From Daejeonia sp002484105 (GTDB lineage Bacteria > Bacteroidota > Bacteroidia > Flavobacteriales > Weeksellaceae): a stretch of 64,000 nt of DNA. The stretch lies in the NCBI RefSeq assembly GCF_051175565.1, contig NZ_CP195105.1, positions 992,001 through 1,056,000 of the forward strand. Direction: 5' to 3'. The notes below the pieces were generated by a model. The model did not search any database. It saw only the letters and a program-made list of their open reading frames with translations, and had not been told where the DNA came from. This document shows, in pieces, positions 43,543 through 53,700 of the stretch. Each line of letters opens with the position of its first letter. Position 1 is the stretch's first letter. The translations under genes and the position numbers were made by a program.

Positions 43543-43722
43543 GAGCCTTCTTAAATGTATGCTAACATTTTTTAAAACTATTTTCAAATGTCATTCTTTC
43601 GTGTTCGCAGACTATCTTTACATCAAATAAAGATGAAAATCTGGTCAGAAAAAGCATTAAAATGCAGTCATGATTAGTGTTTCGTGGCGAAAAAATATTT
43701 CGGTGAAATTTTAAACAGGCTC
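43543..43722 (-). mobile_element. diverged TIR element (copy D) between MFS and ROK genes
   Basis: About 180 bp with GAGCC at both ends in inverted sense: left GAGCCTTCTTAAAT, right AAATTTTAAACAGGCTC. The middle has diverged, but GCATTAAAATGCAG and the TTTCGGTGAAATTTTAAACA end are clear. It abuts the MFS stop codon exactly, and it fills the intergenic gap, so the transcript between the two genes is the element itself. Confidence 0.7.
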
Positions 43723-45051
43723 TTAGTCTACTTTAATGTTCGTATTGACATTTTTGCATCCGATCAGTGCATACCACAGCATATAGGCAAGGCCAAGTAC
43801 GATAACGATATATCCCATCTGGTAAGTAAAATGGTCTGCAATACTGTTCTGGATCAGTGGCAGGATACCACCTCCCACAACCATCATCATAAAGATGCCG
43901 GAAGCAGCAGCGGTATATTTTCCGAGTCCTTCTGTTGCCAGATTAAAGATACCACCCCACATGATGGATGTACAGAGGCCGCAAAGCACCAGAAACAGAA
44001 CGCCAAGAGGAACCTGTTCAGAGCTGAAGGAAGATCCAGTAAATACGGGCATTGAAGTTTTTGCTTCAGGATCGAGCATGAAGATCAGTACAAAGATAAT
44101 ACCCACCAGAGAAGCAACGGCAAGCATGACTTTACTTGATATTTTTCCTGCAATGATACTTCCCAGCAAACGACCAATCAGCATCATAAACCAGTAAGTT
44201 CCGGCTACAAATCCCGCTACAGTTGCTGCTTTGTCAGGATCGAGCCCGGCTCCTTTTCCTGTGGTATCCGCAAGAAAGAAGTTCAGCGTTCCAGGGATGC
44301 CCACTTCCACACCAACATAAACGAAAATGGCAAATGCTCCCAGTACAAAGTGTCTGAAACTCCACGGACTGTGCCCTGTTGGTTCTGTGGTATGGGATTT
44401 TCCGGATTCCGGATCTGCAATGGGGATAAAAGAAAGGATGATAAATGCTGCAGCAAATACACCCAGGGCAATGTAAAGCACCAGATTGACATCTGTAATT
44501 GCTGTATTCGCCGTTACCTGTCCGATCAGCGCACCTACAAACATCGGTGTCAGTGTTCCGGTCAGGGAGTTGAAGGTTGCGCCTACCTGAAGAAGACGGT
44601 TTCCTTTGTTTCCGCCGCCACCAAGCAGGTTCAGCATGGGGTTGACAACGGTATTGAGCATACAAACTGAAAAACCTGCAACAAAAGCACCCAAAAGATA
44701 GATGAAGAAATTGGCAGGCAGAGAAAACAGGGTATCATGTGTGCCCACTACTCCGGAAAGAAACTGGATCAGAACACCCAGAAAGCCTACCGCAATCGCA
44801 ACAAGAGCTGTTTTCTTGTACCCGATTTTCGTAAGCAGTTTCCCCGCAGGGATTCCCATAAACAAATACGCGAGGAAATTCATCATATTCCCCATCATTC
44901 CTAAAAAATTTGAACCGCCGATGGAAGGTTGGTTCTTCCAGATTACCCCAATAGGTGCGGCAAGATTCGTTACAAAAGCTATCATTGCAAATAGAAAAAT
45001 CATTGTAATGATGGCGATCAGATTTCCACTCTGTTTTTGTTGCGTTGTCAT
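43723..45051 (-). CDS. sugar MFS transporter, FHS (glucose/galactose/fucose) type
   Basis: 442 residues with 12 predicted membrane helices. FHS-family marks: the NFLAYLFMGIPAGKLLTKIGYKKT loop between helices 2 and 3, the AFVAGFSVCMLNTVVNPMLNLLG helix with the sugar-site asparagine, and QVGATFNSLTGTLTP. A sugar/H+ symporter of the inner membrane. It begins the operon MFS - ROK kinase - DUF3810 protein, so uptake and phosphorylation of one hexose is the likely theme. A TATATTTG -7 box (minus strand) lies at 45098-45105, 46 bp before the start. Confidence 0.92.
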   Translation of the reverse strand: MTTQQKQSGNLIAIITMIFLFAMIAFVTNLAAPIGVIWKNQPSIGGSNFLGMMGNMMNFLAYLFMGIPAGKLLTKIGYKKTALVAIAVGFLGVLIQFLSGVVGTHDTLFSLPANFFIYLLGAFVAGFSVCMLNTVVNPMLNLLGGGGNKGNRLLQVGATFNSLTGTLTPMFVGALIGQVTANTAITDVNLVLYIALGVFAAAFIILSFIPIADPESGKSHTTEPTGHSPWSFRHFVLGAFAIFVYVGVEVGIPGTLNFFLADTTGKGAGLDPDKAATVAGFVAGTYWFMMLIGRLLGSIIAGKISSKVMLAVASLVGIIFVLIFMLDPEAKTSMPVFTGSSFSSEQVPLGVLFLVLCGLCTSIMWGGIFNLATEGLGKYTAAASGIFMMMVVGGGILPLIQNSIADHFTYQMGYIVIVLGLAYMLWYALIGCKNVNTNIKVD

Positions 45052-45097
45052 ATTATAGTATAAATTTTGATTATTGTTCCGGATTTTTAAATGCTAA

Positions 45098-45105
45098 CAA
45101 ATATA
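45098..45105 (-). promoter_or_regulatory. -7 box of the MFS operon
   Basis: CAAATATA on plus, so TATATTTG on minus. No sure -33 box. Confidence 0.45.
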
Positions 45106-45165
45106 GATTTATTTTCTCATTGTGTGGAATTATTTTTTTTGACATTTATCAAATATGGGAAAATA

Positions 45166-45894
45166 TCAAGAATATTGCCTGAGGGTTTTCAGGATCATAT
45201 CATAAGATCTGTTTTTCAGTACACTGACTTTGCTTCCGTCAGGATCCAGAATGTCATTCAGGATGACTTTTACCTTGCCCGGATGGCCCAGCCCGTTTTC
45301 AAATGGGAACATCTCCTTCAAGCCAACAAACGTAAAAACAACCAGCGGAAAATGATGTTTGGATGAAAGGATAAAAGCTCCATCCTTAAAACTATCGAGA
45401 GCTACCGATGTGTCGTCGGGAACACCGCCTTCCGGATAGATCACGATACTGTCGCCGGTTTTCATGCGCTGGGCGCAGCGTGTATAAACTCCTGCACGGC
45501 TTCGTGCTGATTTCCGGTCTACCATGACACAGATTCTCTTGTAGATCGTCCCGAAAACCGGGATTTTTACCAGTTCAATTTTGCCCACAAAACAAATCGG
45601 ATGATGAGGAAAAAGAATGCAGGGCAACATAATATCCATGATGGAGGTGTGGTTGGCAATAATGACATATTGCTTTTTACGGTCGATTTTCTTTTGTGTA
45701 TGACGGATCAGTTCATACCGGAAACCCATTCCGTAAAACATTCCGAGACACCACAGCCTGACGAAGAAATAGGCATAGCGGTAGTGGGTTTTTTTGAATG
45801 AAAGCAGATATACCGGAAGAAAAAAAATGACGGTAAGCACCGTACCCAAAAGAATCATCCAGAAACGCCACAGATAATTGAGAACCTTCGACAT
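45166..45894 (-). CDS. 1-acyl-sn-glycerol-3-phosphate acyltransferase (PlsC-like)
   Basis: 242 residues with an N-terminal membrane helix (FWMILLGTVLTVIFFLPVYLL). The catalytic motif NHTSIMD (NHx4D) and motif III YPEGG are present. It would make phosphatidic acid by acylating lysophosphatidic acid at the inner membrane. The lipid A type is less likely. A TATTTTTG box on the minus strand (complement of 45918-45925) lies 24 bp before the start. It is separate from the sugar operon, whose first gene starts 115 bp downstream. Confidence 0.9.
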   Translation of the reverse strand: MSKVLNYLWRFWMILLGTVLTVIFFLPVYLLSFKKTHYRYAYFFVRLWCLGMFYGMGFRYELIRHTQKKIDRKKQYVIIANHTSIMDIMLPCILFPHHPICFVGKIELVKIPVFGTIYKRICVMVDRKSARSRAGVYTRCAQRMKTGDSIVIYPEGGVPDDTSVALDSFKDGAFILSSKHHFPLVVFTFVGLKEMFPFENGLGHPGKVKVILNDILDPDGSKVSVLKNRSYDMILKTLRQYS

Positions 45895-45917
45895 CAGTAC
45901 ATTTTACTTGAACGTTC

Positions 45918-45925
45918 CAAAAATA
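45918..45925 (-). promoter_or_regulatory. -7 box of the plsC-like gene
   Basis: CAAAAATA on plus, so TATTTTTG on minus, a match to TAnnTTTG. Confidence 0.45.
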
Positions 45926-45942
45926 TAAAAATCTGCGAATAT

Positions 45943-46401
45943 TCAGCCGTTGAAAATTAATCTTTTTTTGACGGTGTAGTTCAGCACCGAGACGACGATG
46001 ATGGCTGCAATTTTACTGATCATCTCCGGACTGAATACAAAAAATCCAATACTGAAATTGTCCAGAAAAATATAACGGAAAAACAGCTGGAAAATCATCA
46101 GGCTGAGAAATGTAGAGAACACAGAAACCCCCATAAAATAAGCAAACTCCCGCCGTTTGGAGTGTTTGCCACGCTGGAAGACAAACCAGATGCTGAAGAA
46201 ATAGTTGGATACAATGCCCAGTGTGGTAGAAAAAATATTGCTGAAAAGATAGTGTATACCATAAAAATTCTTCTCCATAGAGATCAGCGAAGGCAGATAA
46301 ACACTGAAGATTTTGAAACTGCCGACTTCCACAATTGCACTGAGGCCTCCGGCAAGGATAAATAAAAGCACCTGTCTCTGTCGGAGCAAAAGCTGTTTCA
46401 T
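45943..46401 (-). CDS. GtrA-like membrane protein
   Basis: 152 residues, four membrane helices (about 8-28, 45-70, 85-105, 125-145), in the GtrA/DPMS family. The start VLLFILAGGLSAIVEVGSF and the SNYFFSIWFVF segment are typical. Members help move or flip polyprenyl-linked sugars for surface polysaccharides, or act with glycosyltransferases. No glycosyltransferase is next to it. A TAAATTTG box on minus (complement of 46418-46425) lies 17 bp upstream. Confidence 0.88.
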   Translation of the reverse strand: MKQLLLRQRQVLLFILAGGLSAIVEVGSFKIFSVYLPSLISMEKNFYGIHYLFSNIFSTTLGIVSNYFFSIWFVFQRGKHSKRREFAYFMGVSVFSTFLSLMIFQLFFRYIFLDNFSIGFFVFSPEMISKIAAIIVVSVLNYTVKKRLIFNG

Positions 46402-46640
46402 AAGAATAATTCTGGGGCAAATTTAAAATTAAATGTTAATTCTTGAAAATTCATGTTAAATTATTTTTTCATGTCAAAAATCTTTCTAATTTTATTCTGT
46501 CGAAATACGAAACCTTACTGATAAATAAATGGTTATGCACATGCCTTTCTTTATCATGCAGCACAGACAGACCCTTAATAATACCGTGAAAACCCGTAAA
46601 TAAAGCAACCTTGAAAACAAACCGCCCTTACAGAAAATTC

Positions 46641-46862
46641 ATGCCCCAGCAGAAAAAAATCGAAGAACTCGAAAAATCCAGCACACGTTTCCGGCGTATT
46701 TATTCCGAATACGAAATCATGTCGGAAGAGCTATGGAATCTGGAAAATGCTGAAGGACCATCAGTTCCGGATGATTTTATCAATGCAATACAGTTGCAAA
46801 CTTCCTATCTGGAAGACGAAATCAGCGATTGGCTGATTGAGGAAAATTCGTCAGATGATTAA
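46641..46862 (+). CDS. small acidic helical protein, unknown
   Basis: 73 residues from the ATG at 46641; a TTG at 46611 in frame would add ten. It is rich in glutamate and lysine (KKIEELEKSSTRFRRIYSEY) and predicted to be mostly helical, ending in an acidic tail (EENSSDD). It has no signal or membrane segment. I recognise no family. It lies before the BadF-type kinase gene on the same strand, 57 bp apart. Confidence 0.55.
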   Translation: MPQQKKIEELEKSSTRFRRIYSEYEIMSEELWNLENAEGPSVPDDFINAIQLQTSYLEDEISDWLIEENSSDD

Positions 46863-46919
46863 TTTCTATGCAGAATATACAATATTATTCCTATTTTAGC
46901 ATGTTAAAAATGCTGAAAT

Positions 46920-47780
46920 ATGATAGCTATTGTAGATGGAGGCTCTACCAAATGTGACTGGGTGATTCTTGATCATCAAGCAGATTTTTTTTCCAGAACC
47001 CTTACTACGGGTTTCAATCCCAACATTATCAATGTAGAAAATATCCCGTCCGAGCTTGAAGGCAATACAGAACTTGCCGGGCTGAAGTTTAAAATTAAGC
47101 ATGTTTTTTTCTATGGCTCCGGCTGCGGTATTGAAGAAAACCGACAAAAAGTGAGCACAGCTTTTTCACAGTTTTTTACCAATGCCAATATCCATGTACA
47201 CGAAGATCTCACAGCCGCTGCATATTCTGCATATCGTGGGAAGCCAGCGATTGTCTGTATTCTGGGAACCGGATCCAATTCCTGCTATTTTGACGGTAAA
47301 GATATCCGGCTCGAATTGCCTTCGCTAGGTTTCCTGATTGGGGACGATGGCAGTGGCTGCGCATTGGGCAAAACCCTTGTGAAAGATTATTTCATGAAAA
47401 AACTTCCGCCCGATCTGCATGCAGAATTTCATCAGGAATACCATCTGGAAATTGATGAACTCATCAAAAATATGTATCATAACCCGCGTGCCAATGCTTA
47501 TCTGGCAGATTTCAGCCGTTTTATTGCAGAGCGAAAGCATCATCCGTACCTCCAGCATATGGTGTACGAAGAACTGAAAAATTATTTCTATTACCAGGTG
47601 ATTGCCTATCCCGAGAGCCGCAGTGCGGAAATTAACTTTATTGGTTCCATTGCCTTTTTCTATGAAGAAGTTTTGCGCGCAGCAGCAGCGGAATTTCATC
47701 TCAATGTCGGGATGATTGTCCAGAAACCGATCGACAATCTGGTCGATTATCATAAAACCTACATTATTCCTGACCTTTAA
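46920..47780 (+). CDS. BadF/BadG/NAGK-type sugar kinase
   Basis: 286 residues. An actin-like ATPase with DGGSTKCDW (phosphate 1), the connecting LTAAAYSAYRGKPAIVCILGTGSNS (phosphate 2) and GDDGSGCALGK (near the sugar site). This is the N-acetylglucosamine kinase branch of the ASKHA family, so GlcNAc or a related amino sugar is the likely substrate. The ROK kinase at 42.6 kb is a different family. No transporter is next to it. maeB follows after 34 bp and could be cotranscribed. Confidence 0.88.
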   Translation: MIAIVDGGSTKCDWVILDHQADFFSRTLTTGFNPNIINVENIPSELEGNTELAGLKFKIKHVFFYGSGCGIEENRQKVSTAFSQFFTNANIHVHEDLTAAAYSAYRGKPAIVCILGTGSNSCYFDGKDIRLELPSLGFLIGDDGSGCALGKTLVKDYFMKKLPPDLHAEFHQEYHLEIDELIKNMYHNPRANAYLADFSRFIAERKHHPYLQHMVYEELKNYFYYQVIAYPESRSAEINFIGSIAFFYEEVLRAAAAEFHLNVGMIVQKPIDNLVDYHKTYIIPDL

Positions 47781-47814
47781 TTTACATTATAATCACCTTT
47801 AACAAGACTTTATT

Positions 47815-50103
47815 ATGGCGAAGAACAACCGTGACGAAAAGAATTTCAATAAAGCAGCACTCGACTATCACGAAGCCGAACCCAAAGGGAAGATAGAAGT
47901 TATCCCTTCCAAACCCCACTCCTCACAGCGCGACCTGTCGCTGGCCTACTCTCCAGGCGTAGCCTATCCCTGCCTCGAGATCGAAAAAGATCCATCCAAA
48001 GCGTATAATTATACCGGAAAAGGAAATCTGGTAGCCGTGATCTCCAATGGTACAGCAGTGCTGGGACTCGGAAACATCGGGGCAGAAGCCTCGAAACCAG
48101 TGATGGAAGGAAAAGGACTTTTGTTCAAGATCTTTGCAGATATCAATGTTTTTGATATTGAAATTGATGAGAAAGATCCGGATAAATTTATTGAAATTGT
48201 TAAAGGAATAGCACCGACTTTCGGGGGAATAAACCTTGAGGATATCAAAGCTCCGGAAGCTTTTTACATCGAAAACCGGCTGAAAAATGAACTTGATATT
48301 CCCTTGATGCATGACGACCAGCATGGCACGGCCATTATTTCTGCAGCGGCCCTCATCAGCGCACTGGAAATTGCCGGAAAGAAAATTGAAGACGTAAAAG
48401 TTGTGGTGAACGGTGCAGGAGCCGCCGCCATAGCCTGTACCAAACTTTATATAGAACTGGGCCTTTCCAGAAAGAATATCCTGATGTGTGACAGTAAAGG
48501 CGTTATCAATAAACACCGTGAAAATCTGACACCGGAAAAAATTGAATTCATTGCGGATACCGACAAAAAGACACTGGACGAAGCTCTGGAAGGCGCAGAT
48601 GTATTCATCGGACTGTCCAAAGGCGATGTGATGACACCCACTATGCTGCTCTCGATGGCAGACAACCCGATTGTGTTCGGATTGGCCAATCCGGATCCGG
48701 AAATTCGTTATGATCTTGCGATGGAAACCCGAAAAGATGTCATCATGGCGACAGGCCGCAGTGACTATCCTAATCAGGTAAACAATGTGCTGGGATTTCC
48801 ATATATCTTCCGCGGTGCACTCGACGTTCAGGCAACTGCCATCAACGAACAGATGAAGCTCGCCGCCGTACGCGCTATTGCCGAAATAGCCAAAGAACCC
48901 GTTCCGGAAGCCGTAAAACTGGCCTATAATATAGACAACCTGAACTTTGGCAGAGAATATTTTATTCCGAAACCGTTTGATAACCGTTTGTTTACAAGGG
49001 TTTCCATAGCTGTTGCCAAGGCCGCAATGGAAAGCGGTATCGCCCGCAAACCAATACAGGATTTTGAAGAATACCGCAATCTGCTGCTCGACAGAATGGG
49101 AAGTGAGGAAAAGCTGATCCGTATGATGCAGAACCGTGCCCGCTCGAATCCGAAACGCGTGGTACTTGGCAATGCTGAAGAATATAATGTATTGAAAGCA
49201 GCACAGATTCTTTATGAGGAAGGGATTGCCCATCCGATTCTGCTTGGCGAAAAGAAATTTGTGAAGGAACAGATGGAACGCTATAATATTCATCTTGATG
49301 TGCCGATTATTGATCCTGCCGACGACGATCAGGAAGAAAACCGCAGAAGATACCGCGAAACGCTCTGGAAACTTCGCCAGCGTAAAGGAATGAATGAATA
49401 TAAAGCCAAAAGATTTGTCCGCCAGAGAGATTATTTCGGTCCACTGATGTTGCTTCATGGGGATACCGATGCACTGATTGTCGGATATTCCAAAAACTAT
49501 TCAAGCGTCCTGAAACCAGTTATCGAGGTGATTGGAAAAGAAAAAGGAGTAGACAAGATTGCGGGAATGATGATGGTACTGACAGAGAAAAAACCGATGT
49601 TCTTCGCCGATACATCCATCAACCAGAATCCTACCTCAGAAGAACTGGTCAACATTGCAAAAATGTCGGAAATCACCGTGAAATCTTTTGCCATAGAGCC
49701 AAGAATTGCAATGCTTTCTTTTGAAAATTTCTCCGGGCTTTCCGATACGTCAAAAAAAGTGGCAAGAGCGGTAGAAATTCTTCATGAAAAATTTCCGAAA
49801 ATGATTGTAGACGGAGAGATACAGCCGGATTTTGCGCTGGATGCCGAACATCTGGAAGAATTTCCGTTCTCTAAGCTTGGTACTACACCAGCAAATGTGT
49901 TTGTATTCCCAAATCTTGAGAGCGCCAATATCTCGTACAAAATCATCCGTGGCCTGAAGGTCGCCCAGGTTGTAGGCCCGATTATTATGGGACTGAAAAA
50001 ACCAGTGCATGTACTGCAGATGCTTTCGAGTGTGGACGAGATCGTAAATCTGGCTACTGTAGCTGTCCTGGATGCACAGAGAAGGGAAGAAAAAACTCAG
50101 TAA
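47815..50103 (+). CDS. maeB: NADP-dependent malic enzyme (MaeB type)
   Basis: 762 residues. It is a two-domain protein: malic enzyme at about 1-425 and a phosphotransacetylase-like domain at about 430-760. The malic part has SLAYSPGVAYPC (catalytic Tyr), PLMHDDQHGTAI (metal/substrate) and the dinucleotide motif VVVNGAGAAAIAC. The C-terminal domain is thought to regulate by binding acetyl-CoA, not to be an active PTA. It turns malate into pyruvate, CO2 and reduced NADP. An intrinsic terminator lies at 50125-50158. Confidence 0.96.
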   Translation: MAKNNRDEKNFNKAALDYHEAEPKGKIEVIPSKPHSSQRDLSLAYSPGVAYPCLEIEKDPSKAYNYTGKGNLVAVISNGTAVLGLGNIGAEASKPVMEGKGLLFKIFADINVFDIEIDEKDPDKFIEIVKGIAPTFGGINLEDIKAPEAFYIENRLKNELDIPLMHDDQHGTAIISAAALISALEIAGKKIEDVKVVVNGAGAAAIACTKLYIELGLSRKNILMCDSKGVINKHRENLTPEKIEFIADTDKKTLDEALEGADVFIGLSKGDVMTPTMLLSMADNPIVFGLANPDPEIRYDLAMETRKDVIMATGRSDYPNQVNNVLGFPYIFRGALDVQATAINEQMKLAAVRAIAEIAKEPVPEAVKLAYNIDNLNFGREYFIPKPFDNRLFTRVSIAVAKAAMESGIARKPIQDFEEYRNLLLDRMGSEEKLIRMMQNRARSNPKRVVLGNAEEYNVLKAAQILYEEGIAHPILLGEKKFVKEQMERYNIHLDVPIIDPADDDQEENRRRYRETLWKLRQRKGMNEYKAKRFVRQRDYFGPLMLLHGDTDALIVGYSKNYSSVLKPVIEVIGKEKGVDKIAGMMMVLTEKKPMFFADTSINQNPTSEELVNIAKMSEITVKSFAIEPRIAMLSFENFSGLSDTSKKVARAVEILHEKFPKMIVDGEIQPDFALDAEHLEEFPFSKLGTTPANVFVFPNLESANISYKIIRGLKVAQVVGPIIMGLKKPVHVLQMLSSVDEIVNLATVAVLDAQRREEKTQ

Positions 50104-50124
50104 AACATTCTCCCTGTCCTACAC

Positions 50125-50158
50125 AAGCAGCAGAAGTTTTTTTGCTGCTTTTTCTTTT
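50125..50158 (+). terminator. maeB terminator
   Basis: AAGCAGCA (50125-50132) pairs with TGCTGCTT (50143-50150), followed by TTTTTC and T. Confidence 0.75.
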
Positions 50159-50171
50159 TTACTCAATTTAC

Positions 50172-50179
50172 TATCTTTG
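50172..50179 (+). promoter_or_regulatory. -7 box of ruvA
   Basis: TATCTTTG, 17 bp before the ATG. A good -33 box is not seen at the right distance. Confidence 0.5.
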
Positions 50180-50196
50180 AGACTTTTAATACAACC

Positions 50197-50781
50197 ATGA
50201 TTTATTCATTAAAAGGAATCGTTCAGGAGGTTACCCCGGCCTATGCCGTTATCGATGTCAATGGCGTTGGATACTACGTTGGTGTCAGTATCCGCACTTC
50301 AGAAAAGCTCCGTCAGGGACAGGAAACCTTTGTCTATACCCAGCAGATTTTTCGGGAAGATGCACAATTGCTGTATGGTTTTAACACTTTTTCAGAAAAA
50401 GAAATGTTCAATTTGCTAATAAGTGTTAATGGAGTAGGGCCGGCTTCCGCACTCATTATGCTCTCTTCGCTCAGTGATGCAGAGATCAGCAGTGCCATCC
50501 TCTCCAACCAATCGGCGCTGCTGCAGAAAGTGAAAGGTATCGGTGCCAAAACAGCAGAAAGAATCATTGTGGACCTTCGCGATAAAGTCCAAAAATTCAG
50601 TGCTTCCGGCGAAATAATTTCTGTTTCCGGAGATAATAAAATTAAAGAAGAGGCGTTATCTGCATTAGAAGTTCTTGGAATTCCGAAGCGCACCAGCGAG
50701 AAAATTGCTGTTCGTATTCTGAAATCACAACCCGATCTTAATGTAGAAGAACTGGTGAAACAAATCTTAAAAAACATTTAA
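50197..50781 (+). CDS. ruvA: Holliday junction DNA helicase subunit RuvA
   Basis: 194 residues, normal length. It binds four-way junctions as a tetramer and loads RuvB. The N-terminal OB fold (about 1-62) is followed by helix-hairpin-helix repeats (VNGVGPASALIML, VKGIGAKTAERIIVDL) and the C-terminal domain III (EEALSALEVLGIPKR) that contacts RuvB. sprA starts 3 bp after the stop. The order ruvA-sprA-gcvH occurs widely in flavobacteria from my knowledge; it places a repair gene before a secretion gene with no evident shared role. Confidence 0.97.
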   Translation: MIYSLKGIVQEVTPAYAVIDVNGVGYYVGVSIRTSEKLRQGQETFVYTQQIFREDAQLLYGFNTFSEKEMFNLLISVNGVGPASALIMLSSLSDAEISSAILSNQSALLQKVKGIGAKTAERIIVDLRDKVQKFSASGEIISVSGDNKIKEEALSALEVLGIPKRTSEKIAVRILKSQPDLNVEELVKQILKNI

Positions 50782-50784
50782 CAC

Positions 50785-53700
50785 TTGGTGAAGCACAATT
50801 TTATCCGCTATAAAGTCTGCCTGTCCTTATTTCTGCTGTTTTCTGCATTCTCTTTTGCCCAGGAGAAAAAATCCGACAGCCTGATCATCCGAAAAGATTA
50901 CAGCCTGCCCGATCCTACTTCTTACGAAGCTTATTACGATGTGGTATCCGGAAATTATTATCTGTATCCGAAAATAGGGAATGTCGTAGTGGGCAACCCC
51001 ATCGTGATGACGATGGATGAATATCAAAAATATCTGACAAACAATCAGCTGACTGCTTATTATAAAGAAAAATCAGAGCAGCATGATCTGGTCACAAGAA
51101 AAGACCAGACCGACGCCAAGAAAAAAGGCCTGATCCCAACGGTTTTGGTAAAAAATAAAATATTTGAAAGCATCTTTGGAAGCAACAAAATTGAAATTAT
51201 CCCGCAGGGATTCGCTTCATTCGATCTTGGCGGGCTGTACCAGAAAATAGACAATCCGCTGATCCTGCCTCAGAACAGAACGAGTTTTGCCTTCAATATC
51301 CAGCAGCGTATGCAGCTGAGCCTTTTGGGTAAAGTGGGCGAAAATCTCCAGCTGAAAGCCAATTATGATACACAAAGCGGCTTTGCCTTCGAAAACAAAA
51401 TGAACCTCGTCTGGCAAGCAAAAGGAACCTGGAAGGATCTGCAGAGCAAAGGCCTCACAGACCCCATAGACCGGGGCGAAGACAAAATCATCAAAAGAGT
51501 AGAGTTCGGGAACATCAACATGTCGTCTTCCAACAGTCTGGTGAAAGGTTCAGAATCGCTCTTTGGGCTTAAAACGGAATTCAAACTCGGGAAAACAACG
51601 GGAACCGTGGTGCTGTCTCAGCAACAGGGCGAGTCGAAGAATGTTGTATTGGAAAACGGCGGTATGATGCAAACCTTCAAAGTCAGTGCGCTGGATTATG
51701 AAGCCAACCAGCATTACTTCCTCGGACACTATTTTCTGGATAATTATGACGGTGCACTGCTGAACTATCCTACCATCAACTCCAAAATTACCATCAACAA
51801 ACTGGAAGTGTATGTGCTGGATCAAAGTACGAGCAATTATTCCACTCAGAAAAGTATTCTTGCCATCCGTGATCTTGGAGAAGGAACTTCAGGATATCCT
51901 GCCAACTCACAGAACGGTCTGTACCAGAGTATTGTCAATCTGGGGTCCGGCATTCGTGATGTTACAACGGCGTACAACAGCATTAAAGGACAGTCTTTTC
52001 CCAATGCTAACGGAAATAATGAAACCTATACCGACGGCGAGCAGTTTATTTTCAACCGGAAGGCGCGCTTGTTGTCCTCGTCAGAGTATACGTATAATAC
52101 ACAGTTGGGATATATTTCCCTTAATCAGGCACTGAATGACAATCAGCTGCTGGCGGTATCTTATTCTTATACCGTAAACGGAAGTTCTCAGGTATACAAA
52201 GTCGGTGAATTTTCAGGTGAAAGCAGTGTCATCATCACCAAACTCCTTAAGCCCAATTCCACCGTAAAGGTCAATTCGCCAATGTGGGATCTGATGATGA
52301 AGAATATTTATTCGCTGAATACCAGCTCGTTATCTTCCGAAAATTTCATGCTGAATCTGTATTACAGAAGCCCGCAGAACGGTAAAGTCAATTACCTGCC
52401 CAATACGAATGTCCAGGATCAGATTTTACTGAAACTCTTCAACTGGGACCGCCTCAACTCCAATGGAGATCTGCAGTCGGAAAACGGTGTTTTGGGAGAT
52501 GGGCTTTTTGACTTTGTTTCAGGAATTACGGTGGATGCCAGCAACGGGAAAGTAATTTTTACGAAAGCAAAACCATTTGGAAGCTATCTTCAGTCGGTTT
52601 TGGGAAGTGACAATTCCCAGTTTGTCTTCAACGAACTTTATACACAGCAGAAAACGACGGCTGCTATGAACAACCTTGCACAGCGCTATACGATCGAGGG
52701 GCATTATAAAGGAACACAGGGCTCTTCTTCGGGGATTTCATTAGGTGCCATTAATATTCCGACAGGTTCGGTGACGGTAACGGCCAATGGTGTTCAGCTG
52801 GTTGAAGGACAGGATTATACTGTAGATTATATGCTGGGTACCGTAAATATCATTAATGAACAGATCAAAAATTCTGGTCAGACCATTAATGTTTCCCTGG
52901 AAAACCAGATGACCTTCAATACCCAGCGGAAGCGCTTCATGGGACTGAATCTGGAGCGTCAGTTCAGTCAGAATTTCATGATGGGAGCATCCTTCCTCAA
53001 CTACTCCGAAAGACCACTTACGCAAAAGGTCAACTATGGACAGGAAGCTGTAAATAACAGTATGGTAGGCCTCAATATGATGTACAATGGCGAGCTTCCG
53101 TTCCTGACGCGTCTTGCCAACAAAATTCCGCTGGTGAAAACAGAAGCGCCGTCGAACCTGAGCTTTAAGGCAGAAGGTGCATATTTGCTTCCGGGTCAGA
53201 ATTCGGCGATCAATAACCAGTCTTATATTGACGATTTTGAAGAAACTTCAACCAAAATATCACTCAAGGAGCCTTCTTTGTGGAGTATTGCTTCCAAACC
53301 GGAAAAGAACCAGAATGATCCTGTTTTTGCAGGAGCCGGAAACGATGATGATATTACCAATGGATATGGACGTGGGCTTGTCTCCTGGTATAATATTGAT
53401 CCAAGGTTTTATGGCATTGGCGGCAAGGCACCCAATGGCATTACCTCCGAGTCGCTGTCTACCCATGCAACAAGAAGGGTGAAGGCTTCCGAACTCTCTG
53501 ATCAGGATTATGTGGCAGGAGAGCAAACTTATATCAATACATTCGACATTACATACTATCCGAAAGAGCGTGGCCCGTACAATCTCAATCCATCTGATGA
53601 AAGTGTTTATCAGCGTTGGGGAGGGCTGATGAGGTCGGTATCGGTTTCTAACTTTATTAATTCTAATGTCGAGTATGTTGAATTCTGGATGATGGATCCG

